Source: Clostridia bacterium (GTDB taxonomy: Bacteria; Aerophobota; Aerophobia; Aerophobales; AE-B3A). Taken from it: DNA of 14,093 nt. Shown piece after piece: positions 7,858 through 14,093 of this stretch. The stretch spans positions 1 to 14,093 of the forward strand of contig WJOQ01000270.1 in assembly GCA_009618505.1 (NCBI GenBank). The letters are read 5' to 3'. The notes beneath the pieces are model-generated. The model worked only from the letters and a program-made list of their open reading frames with translations. It was not told where the DNA came from and searched no databases. Made by a program: the position numbers and the translations under genes. Numbering within the stretch: position 1 is the stretch's first letter; every line of letters starts with the position of its first letter.

Positions 7858-10641
7858 ATGTTATCTTTTGATATTCGGTCTGATAAATTGGAGGATATTG
7901 CTAATAAACTTGAAGTTTTACCTTCCATATCGTCGCATTTGGTTGACAAGTTTATACCTAAAAAGCCAAAGAAATTTATCGATAAGATAAGAAAAATGAA
8001 AGTTCCTTGCAGCTACGAAGATGGTGAGTATTGGAGCATTGGCCAAGTGGCGCGGAATTTGATATCTCTTCTTGCCTTAATGCAAACCAAATATCAATTA
8101 ACTCAAGACGAAAAAATACAGATATTGAGAAAGGCAGTTCATCAAGCAGAATATCTTTATACCTTTCATATAAATGGAGAATTTATTCAAAGGGTATGGG
8201 CGGGAGCTGCTTTAAGCTTAGCGGGGATATTTTTCCGGAACGTTGATCAAGCAAAATATTGGAGGATGGTAGGATTCTCCCGATTAGCATCCGAGGTAAA
8301 TCAATTTCAAGGAGAAAACTCCGATATTTTCCTCCTGCTTAAGGTTGTTGTAGAATGTACTTTAAGCGTTAATCTTTGTATACTTCCCGAGTTGTTAAGT
8401 CAATATAACTCGTTTGTGAATACACAGATGAGGTACGATCGGTTTTTTAATTTTGAGGTAACTGATGTGGAATTCTTTGATGAGTTGAATTTGGATTATC
8501 CTGGTTTAGAGGAAGTGCGTAAAGCAATACAAGAAAAAAAGTATGATAGAGCAAAACGAGAGTATATAAATTACTTGAGACAAAAGTACACTCCCCTGGT
8601 GGGAAAAGAGTGGGATTGGCACGAGGATGTAAATTTGGAAGATGCTGACAGAATCTGTGAAAATATTATCACCTTACGGGCCCATATGCATGTAATGCAC
8701 AATTTTGGTAAGGATATCGATTGGACCACGGTGCTCTTTCAGGATATTGAGTCTAATGTATGGTTGAATGCTCATTCAGATATTAAAACTTTAGCTCGGG
8801 CCTATCACCAAACTGGCCATAAGAAATATGCTCATCATTTAACTCGTCTCTTAAAATCCTGGTTCGATCAATCTCCAGTACCTAATCTTAAGAAGAATTC
8901 ACTCCAGTGGCGGACTTTGGAGGTTGGCAATAGAGCCGCGCTTAGGTGGCCACTTATCCTTTGCTATGGTTTGAATTCTAAAGAATTTCGGGAAGAAGTA
9001 GCCTTTAGAATGGTTAAATCATATTTAGAGCATGCTCGATATCTCTCAGCTCACGGTGCTCCAGGAGGAAACTGGTATCAAGTTGAAACCAGCGGCTTAG
9101 GAACCGTAGCTGCGCTTTTTCCAGAGTTCAAAGTCTCGGAGACGTATTATCATCTGGCTTTGAGGCGTTTCGAATGGGTCAATGAGAGATATTTCTTTCC
9201 TGACGGATTTCAAACAGAATGCTCTACAGGTTATCACTTTTTTCCTTATTCGGCAATAGCCAGCTTCTATATGATAGCTAAGTATAATGACCTACCGCTA
9301 CCCGATAACTTTGGTCCAAATTTAGAGAAAAGGACAGAGCCCTTTGTATATTTAGCCAAACCTGACTTTACCTTGCCCATAGTAAACGATTGGAATCCTG
9401 ATATTTTATCAGCTGCCTTAGGAGGCAAGGCTGGTTACTTTAACTTTAAAAGAGAGGACTTCAAGTATATAGCTACCCGGGGTAGGCAAGGAAATCCGCC
9501 TAAAGAGACTTCTTACGCTTTTCCCTATGCAGGATATTATGTTATGAGGCAAAAGTGGGATCCTCAAAGCCAGTATTTGCTCTTTGATGGTGGATATTTC
9601 GGCTCAAGTCATCAACACGAAGATAAGCTTAATTTTATCCTTTATGCTTATGGCAGAACCTTGATCGGAGACCCTGGTATTTATCAATATATGCCAGATG
9701 AATTCGAGGCTTATTTCAGAGGGCCAAGAGGCCATAACTCGATAATAGTAGATGGGAAGGGACAATGCCGCTTTCTTGGGGTAGATGAAAGAATTCCCGA
9801 TCCGGATACTTTGTGGATAACTACTAACAAATTCGATTTAGTATCAGGGTGGTATAAAGATGGATTCTCTACCAGAAGCAGTTCTTCAGGGAGTGATGAA
9901 GGGCGAGAAAAAGACAGAAAAAATAGAGAAAACATTTACCATCGCCGAACAATCTTTTATTTAAAGGGAGAGTATTTTATTCTAATGGATCGGTTGATAG
10001 ATAAGACAAGTAATTCTAAAGAGCGTTTAGTGGAGCAAATATTTCATCTATCGCCTCTTATCATGAGAAAAGATTCTGCTTTGAGAGTTAAGCCTGGAAA
10101 AGTGGAAATAGAAGAGGGCAAAATAGTGGTCACCAAAAATAGTGGAGTAAGCAATATAGCTATTATTCCACTTGATTCCCAAAGTACAGGGGTAGAGGTA
10201 AGTTGCGGAAGAGAGAACCCTATCATTGGATGGGTAGCCCTTTTGGGGAAACAGATAGCCTATGATGTTACCTATGCCAAGAGAGGGAAGCTCCCCTTGA
10301 CCTTTACTAATTTGTTATTTCCCTTACCAGCAGGGGAAACGCAGATCCCACGACTTTATCCTCTGAAGATTCAAACTGAGAAATACTCAGCAGCAGCCTT
10401 TAGTATTAAAAAAGATGACCTAGACGATATCTTTCTTATGTCCGACGATGGACCAACGACTCTTAAAATTAAGAACGGAGAGATAACCTTTGAAGGAGAG
10501 GTGCTCCATTTGCGGTTTAATGATCAGGGTCAACCTCAGGAAGCAAGGATAGTCAATGGAAGGCTTTTGAAATATAAGGATAAGGTTCTGGTGAAATTAG
10601 CCAAGAACCAAAGACATTACTTTATGAGATTTACCTCTTGA
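7858..10641 (+). CDS. Heparinase II/III family protein with long N-terminal extension, cytosolic
   Basis: This predicted 927-residue protein is probably a polysaccharide lyase of the heparinase III (PL12)-like type. Residues 1-200 are helical and not recognised. A heparinase-type N-terminal region follows, with LDYPGLEEVRKAIQEKKYD (212-230) and WLNAHSDIKTLARAY (302-316). The toroid then shows RTLEVGNRAALRWP (352-365), GGNWYQVETSGLG (403-415, Asn405) and GYHFFPYS (458-465, Tyr459/His460). The C-terminal beta domain has SSHQHEDKLNF (583-593; His585, His587, Asp589) and RGHNSIIVDGKGQ (624-636). A Ser/Gly/Lys-rich loop sits at about 672-690. No signal peptide is seen. The start follows GAGG at 7848-7851 with 6-base spacing. 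It shares only the C-terminal fold with the first lyase, so the two probably cut different linkages. Activity and substrate are inferred. Confidence 0.83.
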   Translation: MLSFDIRSDKLEDIANKLEVLPSISSHLVDKFIPKKPKKFIDKIRKMKVPCSYEDGEYWSIGQVARNLISLLALMQTKYQLTQDEKIQILRKAVHQAEYLYTFHINGEFIQRVWAGAALSLAGIFFRNVDQAKYWRMVGFSRLASEVNQFQGENSDIFLLLKVVVECTLSVNLCILPELLSQYNSFVNTQMRYDRFFNFEVTDVEFFDELNLDYPGLEEVRKAIQEKKYDRAKREYINYLRQKYTPLVGKEWDWHEDVNLEDADRICENIITLRAHMHVMHNFGKDIDWTTVLFQDIESNVWLNAHSDIKTLARAYHQTGHKKYAHHLTRLLKSWFDQSPVPNLKKNSLQWRTLEVGNRAALRWPLILCYGLNSKEFREEVAFRMVKSYLEHARYLSAHGAPGGNWYQVETSGLGTVAALFPEFKVSETYYHLALRRFEWVNERYFFPDGFQTECSTGYHFFPYSAIASFYMIAKYNDLPLPDNFGPNLEKRTEPFVYLAKPDFTLPIVNDWNPDILSAALGGKAGYFNFKREDFKYIATRGRQGNPPKETSYAFPYAGYYVMRQKWDPQSQYLLFDGGYFGSSHQHEDKLNFILYAYGRTLIGDPGIYQYMPDEFEAYFRGPRGHNSIIVDGKGQCRFLGVDERIPDPDTLWITTNKFDLVSGWYKDGFSTRSSSSGSDEGREKDRKNRENIYHRRTIFYLKGEYFILMDRLIDKTSNSKERLVEQIFHLSPLIMRKDSALRVKPGKVEIEEGKIVVTKNSGVSNIAIIPLDSQSTGVEVSCGRENPIIGWVALLGKQIAYDVTYAKRGKLPLTFTNLLFPLPAGETQIPRLYPLKIQTEKYSAAAFSIKKDDLDDIFLMSDDGPTTLKIKNGEITFEGEVLHLRFNDQGQPQEARIVNGRLLKYKDKVLVKLAKNQRHYFMRFTS

Positions 10642-10688
10642 AATCAGGAGTAAAAATTGTCATCCTAGTTGATGCTGCCAAAAATCAT

Positions 10689-10694
10689 AGGAGA
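10689..10694 (+). promoter_or_regulatory. Shine-Dalgarno AGGAGA deciding the sulfatase-fold start
   Basis: AGGAGA lies 10 bases before ATG 10705, which makes the protein begin MNVVLIIIDT, exactly where sulfatase-fold proteins usually start. TTG 10669 and ATG 10672 would add 11-12 residues that the fold does not need, and they lack a good site at the right distance. Confidence 0.6.
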
Positions 10695-10704
10695 AGAAAG
10701 TAAG

Positions 10705-12108
10705 ATGAATGTAGTGCTCATAATTATTGATACCTTAAGACAGGATCATGTGGGTTGTTACGGAAATAAATGGATTAAGACGCCTTATCTTGATTCTTTG
10801 GCTAAAGAATCAGTGCTATTTACCCATGCTTATCCAGGATCACTTCCTACTTTACAGGTGCGAAGAGTTCTACAGACAGGTTGCCGCATCTTCCCTTTTC
10901 TGGATCACAAGGCGTATAAGGGTAATCTTTTTGTTGGTGCACCTGGTTGGGGCCCTGTTTCCGAGGAGCGAGATACCATTGCCGAAATTTTGCAGCGCCA
11001 TGGCTATCGCACAGCTTTCATAACTGATACGTATCATCAATTTAAACCGTCAATGAACTTTCATCGTGGTTTTGATGAGTGGACCTGGATAAGGGGTCAG
11101 GAGAGCGATCCTTATCGCTCAGGACCTTATCCACCCCAGAAAGAGGTTGAAAGATACATCCCTGAAAATCTAAGGGAAAGAGAAAGAGGACTGGGGGAAA
11201 AGTTTACAGATTTCGTTGGTAATTACCTAACTAATGTAGTTGACAGAAACTGCGAAGAGGATTATTTTCCTGCTCAGGTTTTTAGGGAAGGAAGCCGGTG
11301 GCTCGAGAGAAACCAGGATACGGAAAAGTTCTTTCTGGTCCTTGATTCTTTTGATCCTCACGAGCCCTGGGATCCACCTATTCATTATAGGAAAATCTAC
11401 GATCCCAATGATGATACCATTGATTTTCTCTCTTCCCTTTATGGCAGAGCTGATCAGATTAGTCCTCGGGTATTAAGACGTCTCAGAGCAAACTATGCTG
11501 GAGAGGTAACCTTAGTAGATAGATGGCTGGGCTATTTTCTAGAAAAAATGAAGCATTTAAGCCTTATGCAAAATACGCTCATTGCCGTAATATCCGACCA
11601 TGGGCACTGCATTGGTGAACACAATATAGTAGGAAAACAAGGTCATCCCATGTCCCGAGAAATCGCCGATTTGGTCTTAATGATTCGTCATCCAAATGGA
11701 GAGGGAGCTGGCACAACCTGTGAGAGCCTAATTTATAACTATGACCTACCGCCCACTATCCTTGCCCGATTAGGAATAAAACCAGAAAAACCCATGGATG
11801 GAAAAGATATCTGGTCTCTGGTCTTAGGCAAAGAAAAAGAGATATATGATCATGTTACCTGTGGCTGGGGACCATTTGTTATGGTGCGTGATAAACGTTG
11901 GTGGTATAACGCTTATCTTTGGGGTGAAAGCCCTCTTCTTTATGATTTAGAAAGCGATCCAAAGCTGGGAAGCAATATTGCAAAGAAGCATCCTGATATT
12001 TGTGAGAGGATGAAGAAAGTGGCTATTACCGATGCTGGTGGCGAGATTCCAGAGTTTTTAAGGAAGCTAAAGGGTGAATCTGGATGTACCCCACTTTTGG
12101 TGGAGTAG
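10705..12108 (+). CDS. Sulfatase-fold (alkaline phosphatase superfamily) hydrolase lacking the formylglycine Cys/Ser
   Basis: This 467-residue cytosolic enzyme has the sulfatase fold. Metal and active-site landmarks are IIIDTLRQDHVGCYGN (6-21, Asp9), DPHEPWDPP (217-225), SDHGH (297-301, Asp298/His299), GEH (304-306) and Lys311. The region that normally reads C/S-x-P-x-R reads SLPTLQVRRVLQTG (46-59). Counting back from Arg53, the nucleophile position is Thr49, and the Pro two before Arg is replaced by Gln51. A formylglycine residue, which needs Cys or Ser, therefore cannot be made there. Thr nucleophiles are known elsewhere in the superfamily, in nucleotide pyrophosphatase/phosphodiesterases, so it may be a phosphatase or phosphodiesterase. 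Ser46 nearby is a less likely nucleophile. Lyase neighbours suggest action on a substituted sugar. No formylglycine-generating enzyme gene is in the window, which fits. Confidence 0.85.
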   Translation: MNVVLIIIDTLRQDHVGCYGNKWIKTPYLDSLAKESVLFTHAYPGSLPTLQVRRVLQTGCRIFPFLDHKAYKGNLFVGAPGWGPVSEERDTIAEILQRHGYRTAFITDTYHQFKPSMNFHRGFDEWTWIRGQESDPYRSGPYPPQKEVERYIPENLRERERGLGEKFTDFVGNYLTNVVDRNCEEDYFPAQVFREGSRWLERNQDTEKFFLVLDSFDPHEPWDPPIHYRKIYDPNDDTIDFLSSLYGRADQISPRVLRRLRANYAGEVTLVDRWLGYFLEKMKHLSLMQNTLIAVISDHGHCIGEHNIVGKQGHPMSREIADLVLMIRHPNGEGAGTTCESLIYNYDLPPTILARLGIKPEKPMDGKDIWSLVLGKEKEIYDHVTCGWGPFVMVRDKRWWYNAYLWGESPLLYDLESDPKLGSNIAKKHPDICERMKKVAITDAGGEIPEFLRKLKGESGCTPLLVE

Positions 12109-12209
12109 AGAAATTCCAATTTGAGGGAAAAGTTTAAAGCTGAGATTTGCTCGGTGTTTTCCAATGGCATCGGACATTTTTCTTCCTGTAGCCGAGTTAG
12201 GAGACTGAT

Positions 12210-13604
12210 ATGTATACTATAACCAAGTCCAAAGAAGAAATTCCTGTGATTAGGGAAGTAGATGTAGCTATAATCGGAGGTGGACCATCTGGGGTAATAG
12301 CAGCCGTTGCCGCAGCTAGAAATAAAGCAAAGACGCTTTTAATAGAGCGTTACGGGTTCCTGGGAGGGAACGCTGCCATGGGACTGCCAATCTTGGGCTT
12401 CTTTAATGATCGGGAAGGAAAGCAGGTAATTAAGGGAATCCCTGAGGAGATGGTGAATAGAATGAGGAACATGGGAGGAGCTACAGAAAATACACCCTGT
12501 CCGCATCACTCCTCTTATGTCATGATAGACCCGGAAATCCTAAAGTGTACAGCTCAACAGTTGGTAATAGAATCTGGGGCTGATTTATTGTTTCATTGTC
12601 TAGGAGTCGATATTATGAAGGATAGAAACGGACTTTGGGGCCTGATAATACAGAGTAAGTCAGGCAGACAGGCAATATTAGCTAAGGTAGTTATAGATGC
12701 CACAGGCGATGGAGATATAGCCGTGGCTGCAGGAGCCTCCTATGAAAAGGGTAGGCCGGGCGATGGACTGATGCAACCTCCAACTTTTTTGTTTACTTTG
12801 GGTAATGTGAATATAGATGGATTTATGGAAGATGTGAGAGAAAATCCAAGAAAATATGAAAGTTATATGCCCATAGAATATTATAAGGAAAGAGCGAGAT
12901 TTATCTACATAGGGTTAGATGGCCTTATTAAAGAGGCCAGAAAAAAAGGAGAATTTCCTAATTATCGCAAGAGGATGATTTTTGTTACTATGCCGAGGAG
13001 AAATGAAGTCCTGGTTAATGTCCTGCACATTCCATACACCGACGGCACAGATGTCTTTGACTTGACCCGAGCAGAGATAAGAGGAAGGGAACAGTTGTTG
13101 AGGATGAGGGATTTTTTTAAAAAGTATGTTCCTGGCTTTGAATCATGCTACATTATCACAACGACCCATCAAATAGCCATAAGGGAGACAAGACGTATTA
13201 TGGGAGAGTACCTTCTTACCGGAGAGGATATTCTCCAATGCAAGAAATTCAGCGATGTAATTACCAAAAATGGTTATTACATGGATGTCCATTCTCCAGA
13301 TCCTCTTGGGAAAAGTCCAAATCCTCCTCCTTCATCAGGCTCTAGCCGTTTTCGCAGTTCTTATGATATTCCCTACCGATGTCTTCTTCCAAAGGGAATC
13401 CAAAATTTCCTGATAACGGGTAGGTGTATATCAGTTACCTGGGAAGCGTTAGGGTCAACGCGAGTGATGGCTCCTTGTATGGCCTTGGGTCAGGCTGCGG
13501 GAACAGCAGCGGCATTGGCAGTAAGAGATGGGGTAACAGTGAGGGAACTAGATGCTAAGACGCTGCAGGAACAACTTACCGAGGATGACGCCAATCTAAA
13601 ATGA
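12210..13604 (+). CDS. FAD-dependent oxidoreductase (PF12831-like)
   Basis: This 464-residue flavoprotein oxidises or reduces an unknown, probably sugar-derived, substrate in the cytoplasm. The N-terminal Rossmann fold shows DVAIIGGGPSGVIAAVAAA (18-36), with Glu46 (LLIER) as the ribose-binding acid and GFLGGNAAMG (49-58) following. VIDATGDGDIAVAAGA (161-176) is the second FAD contact. The family hallmark IRETRRIMGEYLLTGED (324-340) precedes a C-terminal FAD motif, LITGRCIS (401-408) to GSTRVMAPCMALGQAAGTAAA (415-435). No signal peptide or membrane segment is visible. The ATG is preceded by AGGAG (12199-12203) at 6-base spacing. It lies 101 bases after the sulfatase-fold gene on the same strand, so co-transcription is plausible. 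The reaction is not predictable from sequence. Confidence 0.9.
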   Translation: MYTITKSKEEIPVIREVDVAIIGGGPSGVIAAVAAARNKAKTLLIERYGFLGGNAAMGLPILGFFNDREGKQVIKGIPEEMVNRMRNMGGATENTPCPHHSSYVMIDPEILKCTAQQLVIESGADLLFHCLGVDIMKDRNGLWGLIIQSKSGRQAILAKVVIDATGDGDIAVAAGASYEKGRPGDGLMQPPTFLFTLGNVNIDGFMEDVRENPRKYESYMPIEYYKERARFIYIGLDGLIKEARKKGEFPNYRKRMIFVTMPRRNEVLVNVLHIPYTDGTDVFDLTRAEIRGREQLLRMRDFFKKYVPGFESCYIITTTHQIAIRETRRIMGEYLLTGEDILQCKKFSDVITKNGYYMDVHSPDPLGKSPNPPPSSGSSRFRSSYDIPYRCLLPKGIQNFLITGRCISVTWEALGSTRVMAPCMALGQAAGTAAALAVRDGVTVRELDAKTLQEQLTEDDANLK

Positions 13605-13714
13605 TCCCGGGTTGGGCCGGTTCCTCATATACAATGGGGTTGGATTATGGCCTGCTCAGTTATGTACCCTATACCTGTATTCAAGGTAATCTAAGTTTCC
13701 GCTTTTTTTCATAG
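13601..13714 (+). CDS. Possible 37-residue ORF overlapping the oxidoreductase stop
   Basis: An ATG at 13601 overlaps the TGA of the oxidoreductase gene (ATGA), a layout typical of translational coupling. The frame runs 37 codons to TAG. The product is Tyr/Gly/Ser-rich (for example SSYTMGLDYGLLSY) with one Cys, no clear signal peptide and no family I recognise. The only upstream purine stretch, GAGGA at 13581-13585, is too far (about 15 bases) to be a good ribosome site. It is probably chance, and is listed because of the overlap geometry. Confidence 0.18.
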   Translation: MIPGWAGSSYTMGLDYGLLSYVPYTCIQGNLSFRFFS

Positions 13715-13765
13715 GTTTTTTGGGAGAAAAAGAGTTTAGTCAGCAAATTTTTTGTAGAAGAAAGA

Positions 13766-13792
13766 AATTTTTCCTTAAACGAAGGAAAAATT
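13766..13792. terminator. AT-rich perfect hairpin
   Basis: AATTTTTCCTT (13766-13776) pairs perfectly with AAGGAAAAATT (13782-13792) around an AAACG loop. The stem has only two G-C pairs, and no T-run follows on the + strand. It could be a weak, possibly two-way terminator for the oxidoreductase gene or a protein-binding site. Confidence 0.35.
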
Positions 13793-13881
13793 GGCTAAAA
13801 AGGGTCTGTGTACGTCAAAATAAGAAGACTCAAAGGAAGAAGAGGCATTATATAGATTTGATTTGTAAAATGGAGTTTACC

Positions 13882-13888
13882 AGAGGAG
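13882..13888 (+). promoter_or_regulatory. Shine-Dalgarno AGAGGAG for a TTG start
   Basis: AGAGGAG lies 7 bases before TTG 13896. An in-frame TAA at 13866-13868, with no ATG or GTG between, makes TTG the only sensible start for the URO-D-like gene. Confidence 0.75.
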
Positions 13889-13895
13889 TGAAGAT

Positions 13896-14093
13896 TTGAC
13901 CAGTCGCGAGCGAGTCATCAGAGCTATAGAATTTAATGATCCTGACCGAATTCCTCACTTCCACTATTTTTTGCCAGCGACCTTTTTTCGATATGGACAG
14001 AGATTTAGGGAACTTCTTATGCGATACCCAAGCGATTTTGTGGTCCCTTTATGGGTCACAGACATCGAAGCCATTACTGCGCCAAGACCCCAT
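13896..14093 (+). CDS. Uroporphyrinogen decarboxylase-like protein (3' partial)
   Basis: Only the first 66 codons are present before the window ends. The N-terminus reads TSRERVIRAIEFNDPDRIPH (residues 2-21), the typical opening of URO-D/MtaA-like proteins: S-R-E-R-V, then A-h-x-x-x-x-P-D-R-h-P. In this superfamily true HemE makes coproporphyrinogen, while many relatives are corrinoid-linked methyltransferases or of unknown function. The divergent opening and the catabolic setting favour a non-HemE relative, for example one acting in demethylation, but this cannot be settled from a fragment. Translation starts at TTG with a good ribosome site. A 291-base gap separates it from the oxidoreductase gene, so it may belong to a separate transcript. 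Confidence 0.75.
   Translation, partial: MTSRERVIRAIEFNDPDRIPHFHYFLPATFFRYGQRFRELLMRYPSDFVVPLWVTDIEAITAPRPH

Larger units (their letters stand above)
13605..13895 (+). other. Intergenic region with AT-rich tracts
   Basis: This 291-base gap holds the tail of the doubtful small ORF, two T-runs (13703-13709 and 13715-13720) and an AT-rich hairpin at 13766-13792. A TATATA at 13849-13854 could be a -10 box, but I see no matching -35. GC falls here compared with the genes. The gap may separate two transcription units, the second beginning with the URO-D-like gene. Confidence 0.4.

Noticed and set aside
10840..10884. Frameshift as the reason for the missing sulfatase Cys motif
   Set aside because: The spacing from the first Asp to the Arg and TG of the motif is normal and the frame is intact on both sides, so substitution is more likely than a sequence error.
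10748..11023. 91-codon + frame inside the sulfatase-fold gene
   Set aside because: It is a shifted frame of a gene with clear motifs; the product shows no domain.
12124..12162. Possible terminator between sulfatase-fold and oxidoreductase genes
   Set aside because: GCTGAG/CTCGGT followed by GTTTT pairs only with two G-U pairs in six and has a short T-run; too weak to call.
13664..13709. TACCT/AGGTA inverted repeat followed by a T-run as a terminator
   Set aside because: The stem is only five pairs and the T-run begins well over ten bases after it.
1..14093. CRISPR array, tRNA, rRNA, insertion sequence or phage genes
   Set aside because: No regularly spaced repeats, cloverleaf-like elements, transposase motifs or phage protein motifs were seen on either strand by reading.

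Overview
The window looks like part of a carbohydrate-catabolic gene cluster from an uncultured bacterium. All genes are on the + strand, at moderately low GC (roughly 40% by eye). The substrate-binding protein has a Sec-type signal peptide with no lipobox cysteine, which suggests a diderm cell. The gene mix is heparinase II/III-like enzymes, a sulfatase-fold hydrolase, a PF12831-type FAD oxidoreductase, an Opp-type transporter and a URO-D-like protein. From memory this resembles uncultured heterotrophs such as Poribacteria, Aerophobota or Lentisphaerota. The taxonomic guess is weak, since no rRNA or marker gene is present.

Layout: 2-109 is the C-terminal tail of an unidentified gene. 110-262 is a spacer with a nested inverted repeat. 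263-3265 encodes a 1000-residue heparinase II/III-like protein with an added N-terminal beta-rich domain. 3494-5446 encodes a family 5 extracellular solute-binding protein. A strong hairpin at 5459-5498 separates it from two permease genes (OppB-like 5614-6606 and OppC-like 6590-7732, overlapping by 17 bases). 7858-10641 encodes a second, divergent heparinase II/III-like protein. 10705-12108 encodes a sulfatase-fold hydrolase, 12210-13604 an FAD-dependent oxidoreductase, and 13896 to the window edge the start of a uroporphyrinogen-decarboxylase-like gene that begins with TTG. No tRNA, rRNA, CRISPR array, insertion sequence or convincing minus-strand gene was seen.

Inferred workflow: a periplasmic binding protein captures an oligosaccharide and an Opp-type channel imports it. 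Two heparinase-fold enzymes, both without signal peptides, then cleave uronate-containing links in the cytoplasm. The sulfatase-fold hydrolase and the oxidoreductase trim or oxidise the products. The transporter's two ATPase subunits are not in the window and must come from elsewhere. There is no transcriptional regulator.

The most unusual points are: the sulfatase-fold enzyme carries Thr where the formylglycine Cys/Ser should be, and lacks the motif's Pro, so it is probably not a classical sulfatase; the first lyase has a mutarotase-like N-terminal fusion; the second has about 200 extra N-terminal residues; and the OppC-like subunit has a large extra periplasmic segment. The substrate cannot be named from sequence alone.
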